A stretch of 64,000 bases of DNA from the NCBI GenBank assembly GCA_963691655.1, contig OY829326.1:41381989-41445988 (forward strand), in the 5' to 3' direction. The translations under genes were made by a program, and so were the position numbers. The notes under the pieces were generated by a model. That model was not told the DNA's origin. It worked only from the letters and a program-made list of their open reading frames with translations, and did not search any database. Below, piece by piece: positions 22,813 to 35,431 of this stretch; position 1 is the first letter of the stretch, and each line of letters opens with the position of its first letter. This stretch comes from Toxonevra muliebris (taxonomy: Eukaryota; Arthropoda; Insecta; Diptera; Pallopteridae).

Positions 22813-25465
22813 TTATTTGATTAGAATAAAATTGGTGTAAAAGAAAAAATGGTTTTTGCATTGATGTTAATAAAATGATATAGTTTTGTAAACTATGACT
22901 TTTTTATAGACATACTTATGTATATCAAAAATTTTGTAATAAAATTCTCTATAAGATAAAAAGCCTACCTTTTTGTCATGCATATAATTATTAGAAGATA
23001 TAGGGCTTCAAAGTTGAAATTTGTTTGAAAAAATATGAAAAATGTGATTTTCTTTCACCTATTTTCGATCATAACAGTAATATTGCTGATACTATTCCCA
23101 CGTATTATGCCTTAAAAGTTTTCTCTAACTCTCGTCTAAAATATACAAAAATTTACCATTCATTCGCTGAAAATTAAAGTTTTTACAAGCATTTAATTGA
23201 AGTATGTACTCTCAACAGTGCCCTTTTTTGATTTTTGCCATCTATATGGAAAATTGGGGCTAATCGAAAAAAATCATTAGGATATTCAGATTCTACGGAA
23301 AATTTCACTATAGAAAATGTTACCGCCTCTCGTTGTGCAAAATCTTGTTGAGTAGTGTTATTATTACTACCTTGGTTGGCAATGGCAAAACCACCAAGCC
23401 GATAAAAAATTGACACCCCGCCGATCGGAATTGGCGATAAACTGTAGAGCGAAATATCACAATGGGCCGTTCAGGCCTAAGTGTGCCTCTCGACAGACAC
23501 TCTAACTTAACCTAACTTAAAAAATATTTTTTATTTATATAGCGAAAAATATTAATTTTTGGTATGGTATTGTATAAGTCGAAATTTTTTTTTAATAAAA
23601 CCGAAATATTTTTTCAAATCAATTTCTTTCGATTTTTTTTTACATTTCAGTTTAACAAAACAACTTCTCTTGACATAAGTGACTAAGACAATTTTATTTT
23701 TTAATCAAAATAATTTTGACAAAGCAACTTGTGTGATATAAGCCATTTTTGTTGTTAAAAATCCATTTTCCATTTGACAAAAAAACTTATCTTTTTTTTT
23801 GCAGTTTTAAGGAAAAGTATTCAAAAAGATCGCAAAATGTTTGTCAGATATTTGTGCATAAAGTCTAACAATAACATTTCTTTCATTTTCTGTACAAAAA
23901 CTTTTGCGAGGTATTTCAACAGTTTTTTTGCTCTCCTGAAAAGTTGACGATTTAGAAAGAAATCGTTTTGTTAAATGCCCGCAAATATGTTAGTTTGAAT
24001 TAGCACTTAAAGATCACAAGAAGTACCTGTTAAGTCCCGTGTATGTCTTAGGAAATCATAACTGTGGCCTAGTTGATCAAGGAAAACTGTGTTGGCAAAG
24101 GTCAACAAGATTAAAAATGTCATAAAATCAGTTGCGAACTCATTTAAGCACTGATTGAACACAATAACCAAAGACTCTTCAGCAATATCATGAAACGCGT
24201 AAGCTGCTACCTGATGCCATCATCAAAGCACCCACCCAGCTTGCTCGAATGCATGAAATCTAGAATTCATACTGACCCGATATAGGATGTTTACATAGAG
24301 TTTATTGTAATTATAATTTTGAAAGTAGTGTAGTAGGTTTGTGTTGTCTTACTATCTTTCTTCTTGGATAAGAAGTCTAAAAAACTGAATTTATTCACTA
24401 ATTGGCAAATTCAGATAACTTAATTGTGCTAGGTGGTAAGACGAACAATAAAAATTAGAGAAAAACGTGGAATCTAAAATTGAATTCGAGCTTAATTTCT
24501 GCTTATCAATTCATACATTCTGATTGAAGAAACACCATGTAAAATAATCTATTTATACTTTTTTGTATACGCTTGTCTTGCTAACTGATTTTTTCAATAT
24601 TTTCACGCGCTCAATATAAGGTTGTACATATGTACGAGTATGTATATGTATACATTCAGAAATGTATATGTATATGAAAATATTGTGTATTTAATATATA
24701 AAAATACCCACGTACATGAGTTTGTATGCATATGTATGCATGTAATAGCGTGTTGATGGTTATTTTATAGCATCACTGACAAAAAAAAAGCTTAAAATTT
24801 AACAAAAAAAATATTGATGAAAGAAAAAAATGAACACCAGGAAAAGGATCTCAATAGTGCGAAAAAAATTCACTTGAAACATGGCGCGAAAATATACATT
24901 CTACTACATGCAAACAAAAATATATATATTTCTATGTAGATTTGATTATTACAAACCCGGTTGAGTATTAACAAAAGGATAATAACAAAAACAACAATAA
25001 CAGGTATAATACCGATACATTTCAGCTAGAACTTCTCTTATTTTTTTACATAAATATATCTTTTAAAAAGTTAGAAAGACTCATCATATGAAAGCAGACA
25101 AAAAAGGAAAACCTATTTTAATTATGCATGCTTTGATGGACATTAGAAAGGTTATGTCACACCTGAAATAACGTTAATCTATGGAAAGTAAAAAAAAGCG
25201 AGCAACGTGGAGCGCGAGGGTAAGCATTAAGCATATTTCTTCTTTTTTTCACAAACGTTTGGTCATTATTGATTATATTATAAATATTATGTGTGCTTTC
25301 AAGTGTCAAAGCGCTGTCAATCGATGAAGCATGAATGCGCACAAAAGTATGCAATTCTTTGATTGACCTTTCAAATGAACAACAACAAAAATGTACTCAT
25401 ACATACTATACATACTTGAGAGTTAAAAATATTGCTTTAAAATGTAAATTAAATGTTGTACAATG
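22813..25465. other. Non-coding interval
   Basis: No gene recognised. It is AT-rich with GTATATGTATAC-type repeats near 24630-24740. A possible LINE/SINE end lies inside it at 23420-23525. Confidence 0.5.
23420..23525 (+). repeat. Possible LINE/SINE 3' end
   Basis: A locally GC-richer stretch (GGGCCGTTCAGGCCTAAGTG) is followed by CTCTAACTTAACCTAACTTA. A TTAACCTAACTTAA tail resembles the 3' tails of some insect non-LTR elements. No coding part was found upstream. Confidence 0.3.
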
Positions 25466-26204
25466 CAGTGATGAAAAAGTAGGTACAAGGGTACCTTTTT
25501 CCGACTTTTTTGAACTACAAGGTACAATAGGTACAATTCGTACATTTTAGGCACAATTTGTCATTGGCCAAAATAAATTTAACACTTAATTACAAATTAC
25601 CGGAATTTAAGTTGCCTGTAATGTATTATTTAACTTCAAAACACACAGCTTTGATATTGCTGTTTATAAAGGGAAAAATTTTGCAAAAATAATTTTCCAA
25701 ATCGAATAAAGTTTATTGGTGCCAAAAGAGCGTCGAAGTCATAAGAAGATTTTCGAAATTTAGTAAAAATTTTATGAAATGTAAACTTTTTATGACTTTG
25801 AACCTACTAATAAACATTATCCGATTTCAAAAATTATTTTTGCATTATGTATGCTTCCTTTTGTATTACAGACAGTAATAACGGAGCTCTGAGCTTTGAA
25901 ACAAATCTTAGCTGAACATTTTTGAAAAATTGAAGATTATGATAAAAATGTCGGAACTTTCATGACCAATAAGGGGTCTTTAAATATTATCAGATTTAAA
26001 GATTTGTTTCCCTCTTGTGTGTGTTCATCTAGATTCTAGATGACTAAAAACTTTTCTTCTCTCCCGATTTCCGATTGGTCGTGCCCTAAAATGTTATTTT
26101 TTGCGATCAATAACCTAATTTAACTAATTAGATGTAAAGAAGCTAACTGCTGTTATTTCTACATATACAAACAATTTTAGTTGTTTTGTGGAATATGAAT
26201 CATA

Positions 26205-27248
26205 AGGAGTAAGATCGAAAAAATCTTAACATATATAAAATTCAATAATTTTTAAACGGTTGATCTTAGAGTTTTGATTTTTTTTTTATTTTATTGATAA
26301 TATTTTACAAATTACAGAAAAATATAACTTTTATAGTTCTAACCACTATTTATGAACCTGTGGGCCTTTTTTGGTAAGCCTTCCATTAGAGATTTGATAG
26401 TTGTTTCAGACACCTTTTTGGAACAATTTGCCCATCTCCTTTTAAAATCTTCGATATTTTGGGACACCTTTTTTGTGCTCTTTAAGTTTATTTTCACAAG
26501 AGACTAATATCTCTCCACTGGTCTTAGCTCCGGACAATTTGGAGGATTGGCCTCTCTTGGTACAAAAACTTATTTATTACTTTGGTACCACTCCAGAGCT
26601 TTCTTGCCATAGTGACATGATGCCAAATTGGGCCAAAAATATGTTGACACATTGTGCTCTCTTATGAAAGGAAGAAGTCTTTTTTTCAAACATTCTTTGA
26701 TGTATATTTCGGTATTTATAGAGTCCACTGTAACAGATGACTTGCTTCTTTTGCCGCAACTGCATATAGCTTGCCATACCAGGAATTTTTTAGGAAATTT
26801 GGTCTGCTTTGGATTCTAAATTGTACTTCGATCTTCGACATTTCCTTGAGCATCAGCAATATAAAAATTTTGACCCGGAAGCTGCGTAAAATCTGCCAGC
26901 ACATACGTTTCGTCGTCCATTATACAACATGAATATTTTTGAATTGTATTGTTTGTTTTCTTCCCGAACCAGGTTTCCTGAAACTGTTTAATAACATTGG
27001 AAACAGTTTGACGGCAGACCAACAATTCTTTGGCCAATTTTTTGTAGGACCAGTTTGGATTTTTTTGAAAATTTGTAATAATTTTAAGACGTATTTCTTT
27101 TTCTTCACTCATTTTGATCAAATTCACAATAAATCAACTTGTTTCTCATTACAAATAACAATAAAATATCAAAGAAATTTTTCAATTTTACACCCAAAAA
27201 AAAGTTATTGGGTAAAACGTGTGTTAAGATTTTTTCCATCTCACTCCT
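26205..27248 (-). mobile_element. Tc1/mariner-like element, copy A (nested)
   Basis: 1,044 bp flanked by TA (26203-26204 and 27249-27250). The inverted ends read AGGAGTRAGATSGAAAAAAT on both sides. The transposase runs on the minus strand. The same family is present at 36758-37788 with matching ITRs. Confidence 0.88.
26350..27112 (-). pseudogene. Tc1-like transposase pseudogene, copy A
   Basis: The transposase starts at the ATG at 27112-27110 (MSEEKE). It has a helix-turn-helix (NWSYKKLAKELLVCRQTVSNV) and then a deletion of most of the second DNA-binding half. The first catalytic aspartate block follows (MDDETYVLADFTQLPGQ, about 26850-26930). After frameshifts, the second catalytic block (YFWPNLASCHYGKKALEWY, about 26580-26645) is present, though its expected Asp reads as Asn in FWPN. 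The C-terminal part extends to about 26350. It is non-functional. The DDETYV...LPGQ...YVAD motif is shared with three other elements in this window. Confidence 0.8.
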
Positions 27249-27441
27249 TATATGGATATGGAATGAATTACAATAGTTTTCATGTTTTGCTTACTTTTTT
27301 TAATTGTTAACTTTTAAATGAAAATTAAACGATGAACCAATGAAGTATACTATTTTAGGTACATTCATGCTCATTTAGGTACAACTTTTTTGGTAAATTA
27401 GGTACAATTTGAAATTTGGAAATCTCATCACTGGTACAAAG

Positions 27442-29931
27442 TACAATGAAGAGAAATATAACCACATTTATCGGTTAAAGTAATACTATAAACGCTTTTC
27501 TTTTTCCGCTCTTAACTAAAATGTATATCTGATAGTTTAGCTAGCATTCAGCTGCTGATAATTTTAAAACATCAAAAAACCACACTTAAATACGCTTCAG
27601 GGAATTTAGCAAAAGAAAGTAGTAGTTGCTTGGTTGTTGTTGGCTGGTTTTGCTTGGTATTAAAATACAAATAAATACAAAAAGTTTCTAATAAACCATT
27701 GACGCATTCTCTAGAAGTTTGTAGCTAGAAGTTTTGCATCTACAATATAGACGCATACATAGAAACTTCATTATGTTAAGCAAACATGGCGGCATGAGGT
27801 TATTTTGAAAAGGAAACTCATACAATACATATGCATACAAACAAACATTTAAATGTGTGTGTGTGTGAGTGTGTGTGTGGTAACAACACACCTAACCACA
27901 AAATTCTTGTAAATACGTTAAAATAAATGTGAAAATTGCAAAATGAAAATCAAGTAAAAGTAGAATAAAATGAAAATCATTTTCCCCATACGAACTGAAC
28001 AAAAGAAGAAAATATATATATATGCGAAAGTGGAAAAAAGCATACACACACATATATAGAAATACATTTTCAAGCATTTACACATACACGTATGTATACG
28101 AGTATATTACTTTAATAGAAAATTGTAAAAGTTTTGCTAAAGAAATCCTCTTACTTGCTACTGCTAGCTACTGTTGCTGCTGCTTACTCTTCCTTAATAA
28201 CAGCAAAATAACAGTACAAAAAATTGAAAAGAATGTGAAATAAACAAGAAAGAAATAAAGTAAAATAAACCCTCAACTAAAACCTATGAAGATTTACCGG
28301 TTTAACGTTTTTTGTTTTTGTTCATACCAGAAAGTTTATGTAGCTAGGAGTTTGCGCTCCAACAAAACACAACCAGCAATAACAACAGCATACATTGCTT
28401 TACGTAGTACAGAGCATCAACAACAACAATAACAACAATAACCGAACAGTAGCAGCAAGTGTAGCAGCTAAAAGCAATAATATCATTCGTAAGCGTCTAC
28501 AAAGTCATTTTTGTGGGATTTTATGTGGCTGGTGGGGAGTAGGGGGAGAGTAGGGGGAGTAGGAGCATGAGGATGAGAAGAATATATTGCTCGTAGAGGT
28601 AAAATTGTACATTGTACCCCAGTGTATGTGCTACCTACACTACACACATAAACACATCCACACGAGTCGCGTAACAATGTGTGTCTCATAGTCTGATGAT
28701 ATTCTTACGCTCGCATGCTTTCAGCAATTGCACGGCGAGTATAGTGTATGTATGTATGTATGTAGGGGGTGGCAGCAGGCAGTAGGTGGGTGGTTGGAGA
28801 TTATTGAGCATTTGGGTCGTTGTTATGAGGGAGTACAAAAAACATGTGCTCATATCGATTTTGTGTGTGTTTGTGTGTGTACTACTGCTGTTTCTCAATT
28901 CATATATTAAGGATAAGCAAGCACACACAACTGCTGCATGCATGTATGTCTATACGTTAAAACCATATCCATTGGAATTACAATTGTCCTTTTCTCTCGC
29001 TCATCTCGCTGTTGCCGTTCTCTTGTGCGCGCACTCACGCTCTCACAATATCCTTTTTGGCATTTTTTCAATGAGCATCAAAAACACACCGTAGAGGAAG
29101 TGTTTGCTGCTTGTTCTCTCTGAATTGTAATATTGTTAAGTATTGAGATACGCATTCCCCTAAATTGCGAAACTCACCAAATGTTGAGAAAATCATATAG
29201 CTAAGGGGAAATTGTTAAAAACAATACAAAGCTTTTTCCAATGGTAATGAATTAATAATAGAATTGTTTATTTCCAAAAAAATCTGAAGAATTTTGGCTT
29301 TAGGTTTTTGAGAGAAGCATTTTGTAAATGTTTGTATGTTTTTGGCATTTCTTTTTTCAAATTAAGAAAAATGCTTTACATAGAAGTTTTTTATGTGATT
29401 CATGGAAACTTGAATGAATTATCCATAGGTTGGTTGCATTAGGTTAAAAGCAGTTACGAAGAATATTTTAAAAACTCGAATAATAACAAATTATTTTCAG
29501 AAGTTTTTGTTTTATAAATCAAAAATTACTCTGTGCTAGTCAAAAATAAAGACAAACGTGGCTACCTAGGGAATGATTTTCGTATGGCTGTACTGAGCTC
29601 AGATCCATCGGCGCTTTACTTGGATTGTCTCTAGTTTAGGAAAAATCCGTCCTTGAATTTTGCTTTGATTTCAGTCGGGGTCGTAGGTCTTATAGGTCCG
29701 AAACCGTTTTGAATATCATGTTATTGTCTTCGGCACATTTTAATTTTTATTCTTCACTGAATAAAAATTACGGTGATTTTTCTTTTTATTCTTCAATGAA
29801 AAAAAAATTAAGATTAATTTTTATTTTTATTCTTCAGTATTAAAAATTAAAACTGATTTTTAGTTTTATTCCTCGTAAATAATTAAGATCGAAAATGGGA
29901 ATTCATAAGAATTGCAATTTTCAAATCATGA
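27442..29931. other. Non-coding interval with microsatellites
   Basis: No gene recognised. A GT repeat lies at about 27854-27880 and a TATG repeat at about 28745-28763. There are AACAAC runs near 28415-28440 and a GGGGGAGTAGG-rich stretch near 28535-28565. Near 29750-29860 a TTTTTATTCTTC motif repeats three to four times. Confidence 0.5.
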
Positions 29932-30890
29932 TCAAAAAGTTCCCGGAATTTATTCAGAAAATTAAAAATACAAGTTTAATCATCTAAATGTATGTTGTCC
30001 CCTTCAAAGTAATCCCCATCGACTCCAGCATAATTATGCCAGCGCTTGATCCAATCCTCGAAACATTTTTTATATTCGGTTTTCGGTATGTCCATCAGTG
30101 CTTCCTGCGATTTTTCCATTACTTCCTCTCGGCTGCTGAAACGCGTTCCCCGTACTGGAACTGTGCGACGGCGCGTTATCATGGTGCAAAATCCACGAGT
30201 TTTCTGTCCACAATTCTGGTCTCTTTCGGCGAATTGCTTTACGCAAACGTCTCATAACGCCCAAATAATAGTCTTTGCTTACTGTCTGGCAAAAATTCAT
30301 GATGCACTACACCGTTGTAATCCATGAAAACCGTGAGCATTGCCTTCTTTTTTGACTGAAAACGACGTGGTTTTTTTGGTCTCGGCTAATTTGGTGAACG
30401 CCATTCACTTGCCTGATGTCTGGATTGCGTGTCGTACTCATAAACCCACGTCTCGTCTCCAGCAATGATCCTTTTGATGAATGTGGGATCGGATTCAGCC
30501 TCGCAAATCATGTTTTTTTTGCATGAAGTTGAGGTCTTTTGGCACCAACTTTACTGCTACATGACGGAAACCCAAATCATTAACCAAAATGTCTTGGACG
30601 GATCCATAGGCAATGTTCAAGTTCTCCGCTATCTCTTTGATGGTTACTTTGCGGTTATTGACCAAAATTTATTTTAATTTATCAACGTTTTCGTCGGTTT
30701 TCAATGTCGACGGTCTGCCACTGCGTTCATCATCTTCGATTGACTCACGACCACTTTTGAACCGCTCGTGCCACTGGTAAACGACCGTTTTCCTTAGAGA
30801 ATCGTTGCCGAAACACTTTTCCAACATTTCACACTTTCGCGCACCATTAAATCCGTTTTTTACGCAAAATTTAATACAATACAATTTAAT
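29932..30890 (-). pseudogene. Decayed mariner transposase
   Basis: A minus-strand mariner transposase is readable in pieces across several frames. The N-terminal half at 30884-30669 has the helix-turn-helix and WHERFKSGRESIEDDERSGR linker, then a stop. A WVYEYDT-type block with the first catalytic Asp region lies at about 30440-30410. DYNGVVHHEFLP is at about 30325-30285. The LHHDNAPSH block with the second Asp is at about 30190, and the C-terminal EDWIKRWHNYAG...GDYFEGDNI lies up to 29976. Frameshifts and stops make it dead. One end keeps GATCAAAAAGTTCCCGGAA (about 29930-29948), a mariner-type terminus. A matching other end was not found, so the copy is probably truncated near 30890. Confidence 0.85.
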
Positions 30891-30983
30891 ATAATTCTAA
30901 AAAATTGCCAACACAGAGATCGATGTACTCTTGGCTACGTAACTTTTGCAAATGTCAAGCTATGACGTTTTCGGAAGTAGAAA

Positions 30984-31133
30984 ATCGACGAAACTCGCAT
31001 AGCTCAAGCCAATAGAAGGAGCGGTGACCATTCTAAAGAAGCACGTACAGCGAGAAAAAAGGCTCGATCCGAGTATCTAAAGAAGTTAACAGAACTTGAA
31101 GACCTTCAGGATGCACCAGGGATAGATGATTAA
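30984..31133 (+). other. Unidentified coding-like tail next to the mariner
   Basis: An open frame of about 49 residues, without its own ATG, ends at TAA. The composition is charged and helical (SKEARTARKKARSEYLKKL, then TELEDLQDAPGIDD). The downstream DNA is A-rich. It looks like the C-terminal end of a protein captured by a mobile element, or of a decayed transposon ORF. The family was not recognised. Confidence 0.3.
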
Positions 31134-34100
31134 AAGTAATTTGCATAAAAAAATAATTTTTTCAATTTTTAAACGTAAAACTTTATTAAAAAAAATTTTA
31201 AATGTGTTTTTCTCTAAAGGATGATTTTTGAACTAGTCGGACTGATATTTTTAGTTTTATTATTTTGTAAAACAAACCAATCCAAAAATTGGAATATTCC
31301 GCCCCCCCCCCCCCCCTCCTTTCCAAATTCCAAGCAAAAATATGCTTTTTTCCTTTTTTGGAGAAAAAAGATATTAAAAAAATGGGGTGTAGAAAATTTC
31401 TGCTAAACAATCTTTCTAGTTAATGCCTTTTCCTTTTTTAGGAAGTTCGGAATCTATCCTCCCACCAAAAATTGACTTTTTTGGGGATGGCCTCTATCGC
31501 CCCCATCTTGGAAATCCCCTTAACTCCATATGATAATATTAATTTTATTATAGGCTTTGATAGACGTTGTTTAAAAGGCATGCTTTTTCAATTCATGGTC
31601 CAGGTATGTCTCTTCACATTAATTATTTTTAAATTGAAATCGAACTCTCATTATCCTTTGAAAATTTTATCTAAATCCATATGAGTGAGTAAGAATTTTG
31701 AGAGTTAATGTCTTTTCGCGTTAATGTCCGTTTTCTTTTTTTGGAAAGGTGAAAAAACGTTTGAAAGTATTTTTCTGATGGCACTAATCAATCATGCTGT
31801 CATTATGTTAGGTGTGGCTCACTTACAATTTTAACACCAAATTGCTAAGAAGGTCCAAATTTATGACAATCTACGCATCACGCGCATCCCGATGGCATTT
31901 CTTTTTCCCAGAAAAAGTAACAAACTTAATAGTCGTGGCGGCGCAGCACTCGATCGATGAATTCTTACATATGGTATTATGCTTAAAAAGGTTATACATA
32001 CATTTGTAGGCTTCTTCTTTTTTTTTCTGTATTTTTATATATCATAAACTAGACTGACAGATGCCGTTGCGGCACGCATGCGCACGTGGTTTATCAAATT
32101 CCAGGCGCATTTATTACTTTGAATGGCGATGACGATGTGGACAATGGCTGAAAAACGCACAATGACGATGGTGAAGGTGATGATGATGATGATCATGTGA
32201 AGCTTATACATAGAGTAGCACACCTTGCGCGCGTAATTTGCAATGAGGCAAGTTCATAATTGCGTCCGTCCGTTTTTTTTTTTTTTTTTGTTTAATATGA
32301 TAAGTGTAGAAACGTGAGTCGCCAAAGGGAGCAACGCGCGCACACACACACACGCATAAATACACAGTGACCGCAATGCACAATGATCGTTGGTATGCAC
32401 CTAGTAGTATCGTAGTATCAATGTGACTGAGCGTGTTGTACATATTCGCTTGATGTGTTTTAATTAACAATTAACTTAAAATTTTATTACAAATTTTACT
32501 TTAATCCTTGTAATATTTGCGACAGCCGCAATTTCAGTTGCATTTTATTTCATTTTCATTCCTTTAGCATTTTTGTGTTTTTTTTTTTTTTTGGTTTTTT
32601 TGCATTACATTCACACACATACACACACACACAGAGAGTCGTGTGACTAGTTTCAGTTAAAATAAATGACTGTAGGCGTTTTCGCAAATGTCCTTTTTTC
32701 TTGTAGCTGTACAATGTTATCGCGCTCAACTCGCTGAGTCTTAATCATCATCATCGTCAGTTGAATATGGGCAAAACATATCTTTATTAAAAATTGTAAA
32801 TTTTTATAAAAATTCACACGTTTCTACTACTCGGTTGAATGTAAATCCATTTTTTTGTAGTCGATTGTTTATGGTGTCAGCAAAAAGGAGAAAAGGACAT
32901 GAGAGTAAGGATATCGCTTCAAGTGGTCAATGGCAGGTGAAATCTTTTCAATTTGAACGAGTGCCATTGGCATCGTCATTGTTGTCATTCACGTCACTTG
33001 CCATTTTAAAAGGTTTACTTGCAGCTATGCAACTATCAAGCTGATGGATTAAATTTAATTAATATGAGCATATTGTTTTAGTTTGTTCCTTAATATAAAT
33101 GTCAGTCAATTTTAGTTTGGTTGGAGGATGCAAATATTTTTATTTAGTTGAAATATTGCTATATATGCGCAAAGGAATTTTTTTTGTAAATTTCATTAAT
33201 ATCGCTCAACCGCAGTTTATATGTTCTACACAATTAATGTAGAAAAAACATTTTAAATTAAGTTTAATTAATGATTCTCTCAAATAAAACAAAAGTTAAA
33301 TAGATGCTAATGTACTTGTAAACGAGTTTATATTATGGTTTATGTTCGCATTGCACGCACTCTTCTTCACGGCTGCATAGATAACTATGTATGTATTCTT
33401 AACCCCAATTGTTTACTTTGGAATTAGCTAACTTTCAATTGCAATACGATAATGAGAATGCCCCTCCCTCATTGCGTTCTTTGGCTATTAATAATGAGCT
33501 ATAGCAATCTACATACTCTATTTAAAATGCTGCAAATGTTGGAACAATAACAACATTGTCATAGACAGCATTGCAACTGTGTTGAAGTGGTTATTGTTGT
33601 TGTTGGTGTTGCATATATTGTAGGCAGGATAGGTCGTCGCCGTGGCATGATGACATCAAAAGAATCGTGTGTAATTCACATTTAAGTACCTACAAGAAAC
33701 AACGGTAGGTACTGGGGTTTTTGTTTATTTCCCTACTCCTAATAAAGCAGATGCCTATTTCATTTCCAAACTGCCAAAGGAAGAACGAATGTTAAAAATG
33801 TTTGGTTTTGTAAAATGCCAACAATATAATGTTAAATAGATATCTCGTGCATATATCAAAACAAAATTTTTACATCAGTCATGTCGTCATGCAGCCGCAA
33901 GTGCTTGTGGCACATAATGCAAAACATTGTAATACATACATATTTATGTACTTTACTCATATATATATATTAAGGTTGCCAGACTGCCTGATTTCAGCAG
34001 TACATGCACTGATTTATATAAAAAGTACTATTTTAGTCAATAGTCTAAAATCAGTTCGCAAAAGTACTGATATTTCAAGTTGCGTACGCAATTTTATTTA

Positions 34101-34677
34101 ATTTTAAACGCAATTTTGTTATAAATTTAACTGCGTGCCTGCCCCAAAAAAATAACTTTTATTAATAAACAGAATGTGCGCTGCAACCTGAAGAACTATT
34201 ATGTCTTGTCAAGGTCTCTTAGCAGTTCTATAAGTCCTAACCTGTTAGAAAAATCTTCTATCTGGTATTTAGTAATCACTCAGCTGTTTCCTCCTAGTGA
34301 GGATACTTATCCTCAAACTGGTGGATTCAATATGGCGGTTGATCTGTGTATTTTTATTTACGGACACAGGGTAAAAAATCACCTGACTCTATTTTGGTAG
34401 AAATTTGCTGGTGGAGCAAAAGCTTTGTTTGATACAAAGTTGTTTCTGATGAAAACAAAATTTTGTTTTTTATTTTTACATCAACCGACCGCCAGAAAAT
34501 TATAAAAAAAAATTACTAACACATCATCCAATATGGAAATTAAAAAAAATCTGTTCCATAAAATTTACTAAAAATCCCAAAAGAAGAGGCTAAAGAGAGG
34601 AGGTGATTGTGTTGATGTCATAAGGAACATCTTTGAATTGGACATCAAACCTTCACCACGTTGATTTTATATTTTTA
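31134..34677. other. Non-coding interval
   Basis: No gene recognised. It holds a 15-base poly-C run at 31302-31316, a CA run near 32340-32352, poly-T tracts near 32275 and 32580, and ATGATG repeats near 32176-32195. These are generic intergenic features. Confidence 0.5.
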
Positions 34678-35035
34678 GGGTATTCACTTCACTTCGCAAA
34701 TATGCAATTTCGCAGAAGAAAATATCTAAAAAAAAATGCACGAAATATCATTTATAATTTACTTTATTACCAGTATCCATTTGTTTTTGCACAGTTAATT
34801 CGAATAAGTCAGCTGTTCACATATTCTTCTTCTTTTTCTTCGAATAACCATTCATAATAGCATAGTTGATACAAAATTCAACTGAACGTATCATATGAAC
34901 AGAGTTTCCAGTGTTTATTAAACATAATTAATTTCGCATATTTTGCAAAGATAAAATTTCTTCTTCGCAAACTCAAAATAACAACAACCATATTAGAAGT
35001 TTCACAAATTTGCGAAATCGCAGAAGAGAATGCCC
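34678..35035. mobile_element. Small TIR element (358 bp)
   Basis: The left end GGGTATTCACTTCACTTCGC pairs with the right end, reversed GGGCATTCTCTTCTGCGATT. The inverted similarity is imperfect beyond about 12 bp, though CGCAAATWTGC-type blocks recur in both arms. TA flanks both sides. It has no coding capacity. It may be a PIF/Harbinger- or Tc1-type MITE; the class is unsure. Confidence 0.5.
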
Positions 35036-35431
35036 TAATTATGATCCCATCGAAAACAGTGACATTGCTCTTCGGATTTTTAAATGCAAATAGCAACAAA
35101 CTAACTATAACGTGCTAGATTATAAAGCCCCATTTACAATTACAATTTACAATAGAGCGAGGATGTTTGAAAACGTCTCGTCTACAATTTTTCATTCAAT
35201 GTGTGCATCAACAATGAAGCGAGCCGAGCTCTCGTCTCGCCAAAGAATTTCGAAAATTTGAAAAAAATACGCGAGCGAGAAGCGATGTTGATACAAGTAG
35301 AGTTGCCATATGAGCTATATCACTGTTGAAATAAATTAAAATATGTATCATATTAGCAGAAAACTGTTGAGAAACTGAATAATCTTTAGTGCATCAATTA
35401 CACTAGTTAACAAATAATTATTTTTTTTTTC

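Larger units (their letters stand above)
25466..27433. mobile_element. hAT-type non-autonomous element, interrupted by a Tc1-like element
   Basis: The left end CAGTGATGAAAAAG pairs with the right end ...TCTCATCACTG. The 8-bp flanks are GTACAATG (25458-25465) and GTACAAAG (27434-27441), differing at one base and fitting the nTnnnnAn target preference of hAT elements. Both ends carry repeated TAGGTACAA motifs, which may be subterminal transposase sites. Removing the nested Tc1-like element (26205-27248) leaves about 920 bp with no transposase. The two insertions are therefore ordered: hAT first, Tc1 second. Confidence 0.7.

Noticed and set aside
32835..33044. 69-codon plus-strand frame (VSAKRRKGHESKDIASSGQW)
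   Set aside because: The composition is plausible, but no splice sites, family or continuation were found; not strong enough to list.
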